The position numbers and the translations under genes were made by a program. The notes below the pieces were generated by a model, which was not told where the DNA came from, did not search any database, and saw nothing but the letters and a program-made list of their open reading frames with translations. Below, one piece after another: positions 50,245-60,097 of a stretch of 64,000 nt of DNA. Every line of letters begins with the position of its first letter. Within the stretch, counting starts at the first letter, position 1. This DNA is from Anaerolineae bacterium (GTDB lineage Bacteria > Chloroflexota > Anaerolineae > Aggregatilineales > Phototrophicaceae): contig JALHQT010000003.1 in assembly GCA_022841825.1 (NCBI GenBank), positions 594,843-658,842 on the forward strand, in the 5' to 3' direction.

Positions 50245-51393
50245 TCAGCTCCTTTTTAGCCAAGTGGCGACTTCGGCATCCGCTGCGGCGGGGTCGGCAA
50301 GCGGCAGTTCGACAGATGTACGACGCGCCAGCGACAGATGGACGGCGGTCAAGAGTTCGTAGGCGCGGCATCCCTCCCAGCCCGTGACGACGGGCGACTC
50401 TGCGCCGCGAATCACCTGACAGAAGTTTTCCACCAACCCCATATAACCACCGAACTCCTCATCAAACAGCAGTGTGTTGGGCACGACCGGACGCCACGAC
50501 TGCGCGCCTTCGCGCTCACCAGCGTAAAGCGTTAGCTCGTACTGATCTTCTACGGCGAGCCAGGCATGGTCGCCATAGACCTCAACCCGCTCCCAGGGCT
50601 TGAGGCTGAGTGCTGATGCGCTGGTGATCAGGCTGCCGACCGCGCCAGAGGCAAAGTCCAGTGTCAGTACCACATTATCGACCGGATAACTCCCGCGCGG
50701 GTCACGTTTCATACCCGCCGCATTGACTCGCTGCACTGTGCCCATCAGGTACAACGTCAGATCAAAGAGATGGATCGTGCCCGCTTCGAGCAGATCGACA
50801 TAATCATAACCAAGATTGAACTTGCCGCTGAATAACGACGGGCTGCCAATCACGCCGTCGTCGATCAGGCGGCGCGCGCGTTTGTAGGGCGGCGAACAAC
50901 GCTTGTTGGCGACGGTCATCAGCAGCGTCCCGGCGGCGTCAGCGGCGCGGCACATGGCGACGGCATCGGCGAGTGAGCGCGCAATCGGCTTTTCAACCAG
51001 GGCGGGCAGTCCGGCTTCAGCGCAGGCGAGGACATGCTCGCGGTGCAGCGCATCAGGCGAGAGGACGAGCACGCCGTCGAGCGCCTCCTCAGCCAGCATC
51101 ACGCGGTAATCTGCATAGCCGCGTCCGCCATAGATCGCTGCCACCTTGTCGCGGTGGTCGGCGCGCGGCTCGGCAAAGGCAGCGATCTGGATAGGCTCCC
51201 AGATAGTACGCAGGCGAGTGACAGCGGGCAGGTATTTGCTCTGCGCCACACCGCCCGCGCCGATCATGCCCATCGTCAGCGGCTTACGCGCCGCCCGTTC
51301 CGCGTCATAGCCGACGCCATAGACATCGCCATCGACAAACGCCTTCTGATACGGTGTATGTCCGTAGGTGTCGTCAAAGCGAATGAGAGTCAT
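50245..51393 (-). CDS. Gfo/Idh/MocA family oxidoreductase
   Basis: This is a 382-residue NAD(P)-dependent sugar dehydrogenase-type protein. The Rossmann motif GMIGAGGVAQSKYLPA begins only at about residue 42, after an N-terminal extension. VLSPDALHREHVLACAEAGL and VEKPIARSL (catalytic Lys) follow; the C-terminal beta-sheet domain has GTIHLFDLTLYLMG. It starts in an ATGA overlap with the permease gene. With the dehydratase and epimerase-like genes it suggests oxidation of an imported sugar to the acid, followed by dehydration. Confidence 0.88.
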   Translation of the reverse strand: MTLIRFDDTYGHTPYQKAFVDGDVYGVGYDAERAARKPLTMGMIGAGGVAQSKYLPAVTRLRTIWEPIQIAAFAEPRADHRDKVAAIYGGRGYADYRVMLAEEALDGVLVLSPDALHREHVLACAEAGLPALVEKPIARSLADAVAMCRAADAAGTLLMTVANKRCSPPYKRARRLIDDGVIGSPSLFSGKFNLGYDYVDLLEAGTIHLFDLTLYLMGTVQRVNAAGMKRDPRGSYPVDNVVLTLDFASGAVGSLITSASALSLKPWERVEVYGDHAWLAVEDQYELTLYAGEREGAQSWRPVVPNTLLFDEEFGGYMGLVENFCQVIRGAESPVVTGWEGCRAYELLTAVHLSLARRTSVELPLADPAAADAEVATWLKRS

Positions 51394-52370
51394 GCGCGCC
51401 CTCCCTTCGCCAGCCGCGTGCTCAGGGTGCCGAAGAGCAGCGCCAGCAGGATCGCCGCTGCCTTGTAGACGGCGATCTGCGCATCCATGATGCCCAGGTT
51501 ACCAAGCCCGTTGTTGAGTACGGCGATGAACAGCGCGCCGACCAGCGTGCGCCGCATGTTGCCTTCGCCACCCAGGAACGAGTTGCCGCCGATGATGACG
51601 GCGACGATGGCGTCGAGTTCCAAGCCATAGGCGGCATCCGGCGCGGCTGCTCCGAGGCGGCTGACCGTGACAAGCATCGCCAGCGTGACCAGTACGCCAA
51701 ACAGAGCAAACATCAGGAACTTGTACTTGCCGACGGGAACGCCCGCTTGCACCGCTGCGCGTTCGTCGCTGCCCATCGCGTACGTGTAACGTCCCAGCCG
51801 CGTGCGCGCCAGGATGAAGCCGCCGATGGCGAAGACGGCAAAGCTGAGGAGGATCGCGGGACTGATCTCTAGGAAGAGCGGGCGGCGCAGCGCATCGAGC
51901 AGCGGGTCGCGCACGGAAATCGAGTTCGCACCCGTCAGACTCACGGCAAGCCCGCGTGCCCAGATCCAGCACGCCAGCGTCACGATCAACGGATTGATGC
52001 CGCCGCGCACAATTAGCAGCGCATTGATGAGTTCGACCAGGATCGCGCCCGCGAAGCCCGCCAGGATCGCCAGGGGCAGATTGCCGGTCGCCTGGAAGGT
52101 CAGCCCGAGCAGCACGCCCGCCAGCGCCAGCACGCTCGCGGGCGAGAGGTCGATATTCTGCGAGAGGATGGCGAAGGTCGCGCCTGTGGCGATGATGAAG
52201 AGCGCCGCGTTTTGTTCCAACAGCGTCGTCAGATTCGCCAGCGTCAAAAAGCGCGGGTTGAGTGCGCTGAAAAGCAGGATCAGTACGACAAGCGCGCCGA
52301 CCAAGCCGTAGCTGGCGAGCCAATCGCGCCAGCGTCCCGTGCGGGTGGGAGTGAGCGCGCCTGCCGTCAT
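51390..52370 (-). CDS. Sugar ABC transporter permease (RbsC family), second
   Basis: This is a 326-residue membrane protein with RbsC-type blocks GATFAILSQNIDLSPASVLAL, NPLIVTLACWIWARGLAVS and LELDAIVAVIIGGNSFLGGEG. It is paired with the permease encoded directly upstream, as in transporters that use two different channel subunits (for example YtfT/YjfF or LsrC/LsrD). ATG 52370 overlaps the upstream stop (ATGA); the open frame before it is spurious. It is translationally coupled to the Gfo/Idh/MocA gene. Confidence 0.92.
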   Translation of the reverse strand: MTAGALTPTRTGRWRDWLASYGLVGALVVLILLFSALNPRFLTLANLTTLLEQNAALFIIATGATFAILSQNIDLSPASVLALAGVLLGLTFQATGNLPLAILAGFAGAILVELINALLIVRGGINPLIVTLACWIWARGLAVSLTGANSISVRDPLLDALRRPLFLEISPAILLSFAVFAIGGFILARTRLGRYTYAMGSDERAAVQAGVPVGKYKFLMFALFGVLVTLAMLVTVSRLGAAAPDAAYGLELDAIVAVIIGGNSFLGGEGNMRRTLVGALFIAVLNNGLGNLGIMDAQIAVYKAAAILLALLFGTLSTRLAKGGRA

Positions 52371-53350
52371 GATGCCTCCCTGCTGCGCTGCGCCAGGCGG
52401 TCGATGATAATGGCGGCGAGTACGAGCAGTCCGGTCGCCGCCTGCTGCCACTCGGTCGGCACACGGCGAATCGTCATCCAGTTGAGCGTCATAAAGAGGA
52501 TGAGCGCGCCGATCAGCGTGCGTTCAACGCGCCCGATCCCCCCGCTCAGGCGTGTGCCGCCGAGCACGACCGCCGCGATGGTGAAGAACTCCGCGCCGCT
52601 GCCCAGGTTGGGGCTGATGACACCTGTCGAGGCGGCGATCAGCAGTCCAGCGATGCCCGCACTGAAACTGCACTGGATATAGGTGAGCATTTTGACAGAC
52701 CGCACAGGCACGCCGGACAAGCGCGCCGCTGTGCTGTTGCCACCAATCGCGTAGACCATGCGCCCATAAATGGTGCGTCGCATGAGCAACGCAGCGATCA
52801 AATAGAGTGCGAATACGATGATGGCGATTAGCGGCAGTCCGGGGATGTTGAGTGCCTCGATCCCCGGTGTGCGTGTGATGGCGATGAACTCAAAAAACGG
52901 GTCTTCGACGCGGATCTGCGCATTGTTCATCAATACCAGCGCCAGCCCGCGCCCACCGATCAGTGTGCCCAGCGTAGCAATGACTGGACTGATTCCCACG
53001 CCTTCGATCAACAGCCCGTTGATCACACCAACCATCGTCGCCGCCAGCAGACCGACGCCGATGGCGACTGGCGCAGATGTTCCATCTCGCAGCAGCAGCG
53101 CTGATAAGCCCGCCGACATGAAGAGCGCAGACGAGACTGACAGGTCAATGCCGCCGATCAGGATGACGAGCGTCATGCCGATGCCAAGCACGGCGACGAC
53201 CGACATCTGTCGGAAGATGTTGAAGATATTGTTGGGCAGCAGAAACGTCCCGCTGGTGATGCCGAAGAAGATGAACAATGCCAGCAATGCCACCAGGGCG
53301 CTGTTACCGCTCATCCAGTCGCGCAGGCGTGTGCGCAGCGAAGTTATCAT
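52367..53350 (-). CDS. Sugar ABC transporter permease (RbsC family), first
   Basis: This is a 327-residue membrane protein. Typical segments are GMTLVLIIGGIDLSVSSALFM, SPVIATLGTLIGGRGLALV and GAEFFTIAAVVLGGTRLSGG. It forms a heteromeric channel with the following permease. It overlaps the ATPase gene by 4 bp at its start and the next permease at its end. Two unlike permeases with one double ATPase fit the YtfQRT-YjfF or Lsr architecture for furanose sugars or autoinducer-like compounds. The substrate remains open. Confidence 0.92.
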   Translation of the reverse strand: MITSLRTRLRDWMSGNSALVALLALFIFFGITSGTFLLPNNIFNIFRQMSVVAVLGIGMTLVILIGGIDLSVSSALFMSAGLSALLLRDGTSAPVAIGVGLLAATMVGVINGLLIEGVGISPVIATLGTLIGGRGLALVLMNNAQIRVEDPFFEFIAITRTPGIEALNIPGLPLIAIIVFALYLIAALLMRRTIYGRMVYAIGGNSTAARLSGVPVRSVKMLTYIQCSFSAGIAGLLIAASTGVISPNLGSGAEFFTIAAVVLGGTRLSGGIGRVERTLIGALILFMTLNWMTIRRVPTEWQQAATGLLVLAAIIIDRLAQRSREAS

Positions 53351-54858
53351 AGCGAAGTCCCCTGGATCGCCGCGAGCAGATGTTCTTCATCAGCATCGGA
53401 ACGGTCGAAAGTACGCAGGAGCTGTCCCTGGTACATGACCAGCATGCGGTCGGAGATACCCAGTATTTCTAACAGATCCTCCGAGATGACGATGATCGAC
53501 TTGCCCGCCTGCGCCAGCTCGCTTAACTGGGCGTAGATTTCGGCTTTCGCGCCCACGTCGATCCCCTGCGTCGGCGAGATGAAAATCAGGATCTCGAGGT
53601 CGCGCAGCAGCCATTTGCCCAGGATAACCTTCTGCTGGTTGCCGCCGCTCAACGTGCCGACGGTCGCCTCCAGCGACGGCGTCTTGACGCGCACCTGCGC
53701 CGACATGGCGGATGTTCGCTCGCCTTCGTGGCGCCGGTCGAGGAAGAGCAGCGCACGGCGAAATGTGTTGAGCGAGGGCAGCGACAGGTTGGCGCGCACG
53801 GCAAGCGGCATCACCAGACCCTCGGTTTTTCGCTGTTCGGTCAGCAGCCCGATGCCCTGAGCGATTGCCTCTTTGGGCGAATGCAGCATAATAGGTTTGC
53901 CCAGGCGTTTGATCGTGCCACTTGTCTCGACCGTCAGCCCGAAGAGTGCGCGTGCTAGCTCATTTTGCCCCGCGCCGAGCAGCCCGGTAATGCCCAGGAT
54001 TTCGCCCTGACCAAGCACGAACGAGACATCGCGTACCGCACGTCCGACACGGAGATGCTCGACTTCCAGTGCAGGTACGCCTGCGCGCGCCGCACGCCCA
54101 TTATGACGGAAAAAGGACTCGACGCGCTCACCGATGGTCAGCTCGATCAGTTCGCTTTCGTTCGTCTCGGCGATAGTAATGGTCTTCACAAGTTGCCCGT
54201 TGCGCAGGATAGTCGCTCGGTTGCACAGCGCCATGATCTCTTTGAAGCGATGTGAGATGTAGACGATGGCGATGCCGCGCGCGCGCAGCCCTTGCAGCAG
54301 GCGCATCAGGAGCATAGTCTCCTCTTCCGCCAGCGCCGCCGTCGGCTCATCCATGACGAGGATACGCGGCTCGTGCGAAAGAACTTTGGCAATCTCAACC
54401 AGTTGCTGTTGCGCCAGCGGCAGCTCCATCACACGATGTCGCACGTCGATGCCACTGACTCCCAGATCGCCCAGAATGTGCTCGGCGCGGGCATTGATGG
54501 CTTGCTGATCGACAAAGATGCCTCCGCCGATCTCGCGTCCCAGGAAGATGTTGTCGGCGACCGAGAGCTTGGGCACCAGGCTCAAATCCTGGTAGACGAT
54601 GCCGATGCCGTTGGCGAGCGCAGCGCGCGGACTGGCGAAGCGCAACGTCTGCCCGTCCACGCAGATTTCGCCTTTGTCAGGCTGATACACGCCTGCCAGA
54701 ACCTTCATCAACGTCGATTTGCCTGCGCCATTCTGCCCGATGAGCGCGTGAATTTCGCCAGCACGCACGGAGAAATCGACCTCGCTCAGGGCAGCGACGC
54801 CAGGAAAGCCTTTGCTGATGCCGCGCATTTCCAGCAGCGGCGGAGCGGAAATAGACAT
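53347..54858 (-). CDS. Sugar ABC transporter ATP-binding protein (two ABC domains)
   Basis: This is a protein of about 503 residues. Module one has GQNGAGKSTLMKVL, MELPLAQQQLVEIAK and VMDEPTAALAEEE; module two has GLLGAGQNELAR in place of a Walker A, then TLSGGNQQKVILGKWL and FISPTQGIDVG. The RbsA/MglA family is certain. The start is uncertain: ATG 54858 gives the conserved N-terminus (MSISAPPLLEMRG), while GTG 54870 would add 4 residues. It is separated from the binding-protein gene upstream by 140 bp containing two hairpins. Confidence 0.92.
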   Translation of the reverse strand: MSISAPPLLEMRGISKGFPGVAALSEVDFSVRAGEIHALIGQNGAGKSTLMKVLAGVYQPDKGEICVDGQTLRFASPRAALANGIGIVYQDLSLVPKLSVADNIFLGREIGGGIFVDQQAINARAEHILGDLGVSGIDVRHRVMELPLAQQQLVEIAKVLSHEPRILVMDEPTAALAEEETMLLMRLLQGLRARGIAIVYISHRFKEIMALCNRATILRNGQLVKTITIAETNESELIELTIGERVESFFRHNGRAARAGVPALEVEHLRVGRAVRDVSFVLGQGEILGITGLLGAGQNELARALFGLTVETSGTIKRLGKPIMLHSPKEAIAQGIGLLTEQRKTEGLVMPLAVRANLSLPSLNTFRRALLFLDRRHEGERTSAMSAQVRVKTPSLEATVGTLSGGNQQKVILGKWLLRDLEILIFISPTQGIDVGAKAEIYAQLSELAQAGKSIIVISEDLLEILGISDRMLVMYQGQLLRTFDRSDADEEHLLAAIQGTSL

Positions 54859-54915
54859 TACAATGAACACATTTCTTCAAAAACCAACGTTTATTGGCGA
54901 ACATAACACGGCGGA

Positions 54916-54977
54916 CAGGGCACGCCCTGCCCCTGCGGAATACGTTCGTGGAGGGACGAGACGTGCCTCATCCCTCC
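54916..54977. terminator. Two hairpins between binding-protein and ATPase genes
   Basis: CAGGG/CCCTG (54916-54929) and GGAGGGA/TCCCTCC (54950-54956 with 54971-54977, extended by GAG/CTC inside) form two stems after the binding-protein stop. No T-tract is seen. They probably stabilise the binding-protein mRNA or attenuate downstream genes. Confidence 0.45.
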
Positions 54978-54998
54978 TTAAGTTTTACCCGTTACCTG

Positions 54999-56036
54999 TT
55001 ACTCACTGCCATAGCGCGCGCCGTAGTCCGCAACGATGTTGCCGACGGGCAACTCGAATGGGAAGATGCCGATGTTCTCCGCCAGATCGACTGAGAGCTG
55101 TTGGAAGCCCGCCAGATTTTCCGTCGTGACCATCGCGCCGGGCATGTAGTAGGTTGCCGGGAACTGCACGTCGCTGGCGACCAGATACGCCGCATAGACA
55201 TTCCAGAAGCCATTATACTGCGGGAGCAGCGCGACTGTGCTGCGCAGCGAGCCATCGGCAACGCCCGCCAAGCCAACCTCGGTGCCATCATACGAGACAA
55301 GCATGATGTCTTCGCGCCCGGCGCGCTTGAGGACATCGCTGGCGGGTACGGTCAGCGAGTCGCTCAAGCCGTAAATCAGGTCGAGGTCGGGATAGGCGGT
55401 CAGCCAGTTTTCAGTCAAGGCGACAGCACGGTCTGCTTCCCAGTTGCCAGTCGACTCCGCCGCGACGACGGTGATGTTGGGGTAGTTGGCAAGCACGTCA
55501 GTGAAGCCGCCCGCGCGGTTGGTGTTGATGTCCTGCCCCAGTGCGCCGAGCAGAATCGCGACATTGCCACGCGGCTCGCCATACTTTTCGGTCAGGAGCT
55601 GCACAGCATACTGCGCGACCAACCCACCGTTGACGCGCTCCTCGAAACCGAGCACCGTCACGCAACCATCCATCATGCTGAAGAGGCAGACAACCGGGAT
55701 GTTGGCGGCAGCAGCGGCTTCCATCGCCGGACCGAACGCCTGCGCGTCGAGCGGGTTGATCGAAATGGCATCGACACCCTGATTGACAAGGTCTTCAAAT
55801 GCTTCGACCTGTCGCGTTACATCGCCTTCGCCGCTGGTGACGATCAGCTCAAAGCCATTGCGGCGGGCGGCTTCTTCGCCTCCGGCGACCTGAGCGATCC
55901 AGAATGGGTTATCGGTGCCCAACTGGACAAGCCCGATGCGTAGCGGCGCATCCTGCGCCCCGACGGCTCCAATGCTCAACGTCAACAACATGGCGAGGGC
56001 GACGAAGGTGATAAAAAAAGACATCTTGCGGTTCAT
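54999..56036 (-). CDS. Sugar ABC transporter substrate-binding protein (RbsB/PBP type 1)
   Basis: This 345-residue exported protein begins with a signal peptide (MNRKMSFFITFVALAMLLTL, cleavage near VGAQ). PBP type 1 blocks are RIGLVQLGTDNPFWIAQVAGG, VNQGVDAISINPLDAQAF, AAANIPVVCLFSMMDGC and DLIYGLSDSLTVPA. It is the first transporter gene after the FCD regulator and supplies sugar to the double permease. It is of normal single-domain length, unlike the duplicated protein encoded at 29133-31010. Confidence 0.92.
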   Translation of the reverse strand: MNRKMSFFITFVALAMLLTLSIGAVGAQDAPLRIGLVQLGTDNPFWIAQVAGGEEAARRNGFELIVTSGEGDVTRQVEAFEDLVNQGVDAISINPLDAQAFGPAMEAAAAANIPVVCLFSMMDGCVTVLGFEERVNGGLVAQYAVQLLTEKYGEPRGNVAILLGALGQDINTNRAGGFTDVLANYPNITVVAAESTGNWEADRAVALTENWLTAYPDLDLIYGLSDSLTVPASDVLKRAGREDIMLVSYDGTEVGLAGVADGSLRSTVALLPQYNGFWNVYAAYLVASDVQFPATYYMPGAMVTTENLAGFQQLSVDLAENIGIFPFELPVGNIVADYGARYGSE

Positions 56037-56066
56037 AACATTCTCCCTGTAGGCAAAACCAACACT

Positions 56067-56789
56067 TCAGTCGGAAACGGCGTCATGTTCGCCGCGATTC
56101 CCCAATCGAGACTCAGAGTCTTTTAAATGAGCGATGATGGCGCGAAAGGCGCGGTCGGGATCACGCGCTGTGATCGCTTCAAGAATTTCGATATGTGATT
56201 CCAACCCGTGCTTAGTCGCGCCGGGCTGATCGTACGGTTCGGCGATGACATCATAGAGATAGCCGACCAGCGGTTCGAGCAGGATGCCGTAGAACGGATT
56301 CTGGGAAGCACGCGCAATCGCCAGATGAAAATCAAGATCGGCACTTGACCACTTTTCCAGGCTGCCCGCGTGCTCACGCATCCGACGAAGACACGTCTCT
56401 AGGGCGGCGATGTCATGTTCCGTTGCGTGCAGCGCGGCGAGGCGGGCGTTTTCGCCTTCTAACAGGCGACGAGCGGCGAAAAGGTAATGCAGGGTATCCG
56501 GCGCGTCGCGCATTCGTAGGTAGCGTCCCAGCGCGGTGCGGGTGTGATCGACCGATGGCTCTGCGACCGTTGCGCCGCTGCCATTCTGGATCGTGATCAG
56601 CCCCCGCTCTTTGAGAAACTTGAACGCCTCACGGACAACATTGCGGCTGACGCCGAACTGATCGGCGACCTGCTGCTCGCTTGGGAGTTGCGCGCCCACA
56701 GCCAGTGCACGCTGGATAATGGCATCTTCGATTTGGTCGGCGACGACCTCGGAAAGTGGTTTCTGTTCGACTTTAGCGAAGAGCACCAT
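56067..56789 (-). CDS. GntR-family regulator with FCD domain (FadR subfamily)
   Basis: This protein of about 240 residues has the N-terminal winged HTH VADQIEDAIIQRALAVGAQL, VADQFGVSRNVVREAFKFLKERGL, then an all-helical FCD domain with metal or ligand residues DLDFHLAIARASQN and GLESHIEILEAI (His). This subfamily commonly controls sugar-acid and organic-acid genes such as uxu, dgo and lld, which fits the dehydratase operon it heads. The start at 56789 (MVLFAKVEQKPLSE) is preferred to 56795. It lies 30 bp upstream of the binding-protein gene and is probably the repressor of its own operon. Confidence 0.88.
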   Translation of the reverse strand: MVLFAKVEQKPLSEVVADQIEDAIIQRALAVGAQLPSEQQVADQFGVSRNVVREAFKFLKERGLITIQNGSGATVAEPSVDHTRTALGRYLRMRDAPDTLHYLFAARRLLEGENARLAALHATEHDIAALETCLRRMREHAGSLEKWSSADLDFHLAIARASQNPFYGILLEPLVGYLYDVIAEPYDQPGATKHGLESHIEILEAITARDPDRAFRAIIAHLKDSESRLGNRGEHDAVSD

Positions 56790-56907
56790 GCACAATCCTG
56801 ATGTTCTACTATACAGCTATTCTACAAGTTCACCCAGCATATCGATCCTATCGGCATGTGTCAAGGATTTGGTATGACCCATCAGTTGATATAGACTCGA
56901 TAAATCC

Positions 56908-58174
56908 TGTGGGGGCTACTTGAGCTATCGGGTCTGTAGGCGAGTTGAAACGGAGCTACAATTCGCACCTTCGTCCTTGCTACGCCCGACTCTAATGGTA
57001 GTCCATGCGCCTGCAATGCCTCCGTTCCGTCATTCCTCAGTGGTTGCTTGTTGTGATCACTACACTCGATCGGCAGCTCAAAAAACACTTCCAACCGACG
57101 CAACCCACTTTGGTGTTCGGCACGCTCGCTGACATGGCTCGCAATTAATCCGAGTTGATCGCTGAGAACGCGTTATTGCGACAGCAGCTGTTGGTCCTCC
57201 AGCGACAAACGAGCCGCCCAGCGCTCACGCCGCTGGATAGAGGTCTGCTGGTCATGCTCGCCAGCCGACTGCGGACATATGGCGGGCTGCGCTGCTCATC
57301 GTCAAACCCGACACGCTTCTCCACTGGCATCGGTGGGGCTTTCGCTTGTTCTGGCGTCACAAATCGCGAGCGAAGACGGCGCAACCGCGTGTCCCTGAAG
57401 AGGCGATCGGTCTCATCCAGGCGATGGCGCGCGATAACCGGTTGTGGGGCACAAAACGCATTCGCGACGAACTGGGGAAGCTGGGCTATCGCCTCTCGAA
57501 ACGCACGGTCGCCAAGTACATCCGGCAGGTTCGACCGATGCCACCGCCGGGACAACCGAGTCAGAAGTGGGGCAGCTTTCTGAAGAACCATGCCCATGAC
57601 ATTTGGGCATGTGATTTTCTCCAAACGTACGACCTCTGGTTTCGCACGCTGTTTGTGTTCTTCATCATTGAAGTGGGCTCGCGTCGGGTGGTGCACTGGG
57701 CGGTGACATCGCACCCCACCGACGCGTGGGTGGCACACCAGCTGCGGGAAGCAACGCCCTTTGATATGCGGCCGCGCTGCTTGCTGCGTGACAACGACCG
57801 GAAGTATGGCGCGGAATTCGCACGCGTTGCGAGTGGGATTGAGATGCTGCGGAGACCGATTCGTGCCCCGAAAGCCAATGCGGTGTGCGAACGCTTCACG
57901 GGCAGCGTGCGACTGGAGTGTTTGGATCATATGCTGGTGTTCAACGAACGTCAGTTGCAGCGCGCGGTCGAGAAATGCGTTGCGTACTTCAACGCAGCTC
58001 ACCCACACCAAGGGCTTTCGGGGCACATTCCTATCGCATCGAGACGATCGGAAGGGGAGGCAGTCTCAGACGCTCAGGTCGTTGCATTCCCTGTGCTGCG
58101 TGGGCTGCACCATGACTATCGGCGAGTCTCATGAGGCGTCATTTTACCCTCGGATACGCGAAGTAGCCCCCAGA
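56908..58174 (+). mobile_element. Insertion sequence, copy 2 (decayed)
   Basis: The left end is TGTGGGGGCTACTT (56908-56921); the right end AAGTAGCCCCCAGA (58161-58174) is the inverted form with one mismatch. The element is about 1,267 bp and closely related to copy 3. Its transposase gene is inactivated. It lies directly downstream of the hydrogenase operon, with the same orientation as copy 3. Confidence 0.75.
57005..58134 (+). pseudogene. IS transposase pseudogene (nonsense plus frameshift)
   Basis: Translation from ATG 57005 (MRLQCLRSV) stops at TAA 57146-57148, where copy 1 has a sense codon (the frame would continue SELIAENALLRQQL). A second lesion, two extra bases around 57280-57290 relative to copy 3, shifts the frame before the HTH region. 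The remaining frame to 58134 still encodes the integrase core (WACDFLQTYD, LRDNDRKYG, NAVCERFTGSVRLE). The DDE residues are intact, so inactivation is recent. Confidence 0.75.
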
Positions 58175-58202
58175 GGCGGGCGCGATAGCGTCGTTCGGAT
58201 TA

Positions 58203-58670
58203 CTAACGGTTCCCGTATGCCGCACGCACGCTTGGCTGTTCCAACAGCCGCCGGATTGCTTGGTCTGCCTTTGGGAGGGCGGACTGCACCATTTCGCTCA
58301 GGGTGTCGCTTAGATCGAATGTTTCGCCGGTGATCGTGACGAGATAGGCTGGTGGGCAGCGACCGTAGAGCACATCCGCGAGGCGCAGTAGGTCGGGCGG
58401 AAGCAGGGCGTGGGCATCGGCGCTCAAAACTTCCGCTGGCGCAATGGACTGCACATGTACGCTGCCCGCCAGCCCTTCGACTGAGGCATCGACAAAGATC
58501 ACGCGCTCGGCATCCGCGATGGCGGCGGCGACTTCCGGCAGCAACTGCTGGGCGCAGATGACTTGCACCGCGCCGCTGGATTCGACTTCCTGGGCGAGTT
58601 GGCTGGCAAGCTGACAACCTACCCCGTCATCGCCGCGCAGCGTGTTGCCGTAGCCGACCAGAAGTTTCAT
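58203..58670 (-). CDS. hoxW: [NiFe]-hydrogenase maturation protease (HoxW/HyaD family)
   Basis: This 155-residue endopeptidase starts [18 protein letters not shown], the family N-terminal block with the nickel-sensing acidic residue, and has VIFVDASVEG with the second Asp. It removes the C-terminal tail of the large subunit after nickel insertion. The start overlaps the hoxH stop by 4 bp (ATGA), so protease and substrate are translationally coupled. HoxH does carry a tail after its final CxxCxxH motif, consistent with this role. It is the last gene of the hox operon. Confidence 0.9.
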   Translation of the reverse strand: MKLLVGYGNTLRGDDGVGCQLASQLAQEVESSGAVQVICAQQLLPEVAAAIADAERVIFVDASVEGLAGSVHVQSIAPAEVLSADAHALLPPDLLRLADVLYGRCPPAYLVTITGETFDLSDTLSEMVQSALPKADQAIRRLLEQPSVRAAYGNR

Positions 58671-60088
58671 CCGCGCTGAACCCGTTCCAGCAGTGTCCCA
58701 CCGTCATCCACGAGATCGATCACCAATGGCATCTGACCAATGGCGTGGGTCGAGCAGCTCAGGCACGGGTCGAAGGTGCGAATGACCGCCTCCACCCGGT
58801 TGAGCATCCCTTCCTCGATGTGATTCCCGTTGACGTACCGCTGGGCGACCTGCAGCACGCCGCGATCCATCGCGAGGTTGTTGTGTCCGGTCGCGATGAT
58901 CAGATTAGCCCATGTGATCAGTCCGTTGTCATCAACGCGGTAGTGATGCAGCAGCGTACCGCGCGGTGCTTCGGAGACGCCGATTCCTTCGCTGGCATTG
59001 ACGTTGGCGAGCGCCTGAACATGCTTGTCGAGGATGCTGCGTGTGTTCAGCAGCTCTTCGATCTTTTCGATGCCGTAGAGGATTTCGATCAGCCGGGCGT
59101 AGTGGAAGTAGAACGAACTCTGGCGCTCCTCCCAGCTCAGTGATTGATACTCCCTGAGTCCTGCATCAGCCAGCGGCGTTCCCGCGCGGGTGGCCATATT
59201 GCAGCGTGCCAGCGGCCCGACACGGTAAATACCACCCGGATACCCCACTGGTTTGAAAAATGGCGATTTGAGATAGGAATGATCCTCGACCGCCTCGCCT
59301 ATCGTATCCATGTAATCGTTGGGGTTGATGTCGATGACATGTGCGCCCTTCCAGCCAACGATGCGCAGGATACCCTCATAGTGCTCTAGCGAGCCATCCG
59401 GGTTGATCAGGCCAAGATACATCGTCGGGAAGTTGGCGAACACCGCGATCTCGTCGCGGAAGCGGTCGATCAGCGGGATGAACCAAGCCAGCGCCTGCTG
59501 GGCGATGCGCTTGACTTCGGGAATATCGGCCAAGATAGCATCGCGCGCCACTTCAGTCAGCGGGTCGCTGACGCCGCCAGCGACGACCCAGTTCGGGTGG
59601 ATGCGCTTACCTGCCAGCCGTTCGATCACCTGCTGCCCGAACTGCCGCAAGCGCACACCATTGCGCGCCAACTGCGGATCAACAGCGAGCATCCCCAGCA
59701 GGTTGCGCCGGTTCGGATCAGCGTCCATGCCCAGCAGCAGGTCAGGCGCAGAGAGGTAGAACACACTCAGCGCGTGCGACTGCACCAACTGCGCCAGGTT
59801 GAGGATCCGCCGCAGTGTGATGGCTGTCTGCGGGATGCGCACGGCCATCAGTTCGTCGCAGGCTTTGGCCGAGGCAACCAGATGGCTTACCGGGCAAATG
59901 CCGCAGATGCGCGCCATCAGTCCCGGCATTTCGCGGAAGGGGCGTCCTTCGGCAAACTTCTCGAAGCCGCGCAGCTGCGTGACATGGAAGTGCGCACCCG
60001 CGACCTCGCCGTGTTCATCCAACTGGATTGTGATCTTGCCGTGCCCCTCGATACGGGTCACCGGGTCAATGGTGATGGTCTGTTTCAC
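58667..60088 (-). CDS. hoxH: NAD-reducing [NiFe]-hydrogenase large subunit
   Basis: This 473-residue catalytic subunit has the nickel-iron ligands in two motifs: [10 protein letters not shown] (L1, near residue 60) and [12 protein letters not shown] (L2, near residue 445). After L2 a tail of about 20 residues ([13 protein letters not shown]...) remains to be cut by the maturation protease. The sequence is of group 3 type (3d, bidirectional NAD-linked). The gene lies 9 bp after hoxY. It splits H2 or forms it, with electrons moving through HoxY and HoxU to HoxF. Confidence 0.94.
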   Translation of the reverse strand: MKQTITIDPVTRIEGHGKITIQLDEHGEVAGAHFHVTQLRGFEKFAEGRPFREMPGLMARICGICPVSHLVASAKACDELMAVRIPQTAITLRRILNLAQLVQSHALSVFYLSAPDLLLGMDADPNRRNLLGMLAVDPQLARNGVRLRQFGQQVIERLAGKRIHPNWVVAGGVSDPLTEVARDAILADIPEVKRIAQQALAWFIPLIDRFRDEIAVFANFPTMYLGLINPDGSLEHYEGILRIVGWKGAHVIDINPNDYMDTIGEAVEDHSYLKSPFFKPVGYPGGIYRVGPLARCNMATRAGTPLADAGLREYQSLSWEERQSSFYFHYARLIEILYGIEKIEELLNTRSILDKHVQALANVNASEGIGVSEAPRGTLLHHYRVDDNGLITWANLIIATGHNNLAMDRGVLQVAQRYVNGNHIEEGMLNRVEAVIRTFDPCLSCSTHAIGQMPLVIDLVDDGGTLLERVQRG

Positions 60089-60097
60089 GCAACACTC

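Noticed and set aside
57061..57075. TTGTGATCAC-like dyad as a CRP site in IS copy 2
   Set aside because: It lies inside the transposase coding region and occurs at the homologous place in copy 3, so it is part of the coding sequence.
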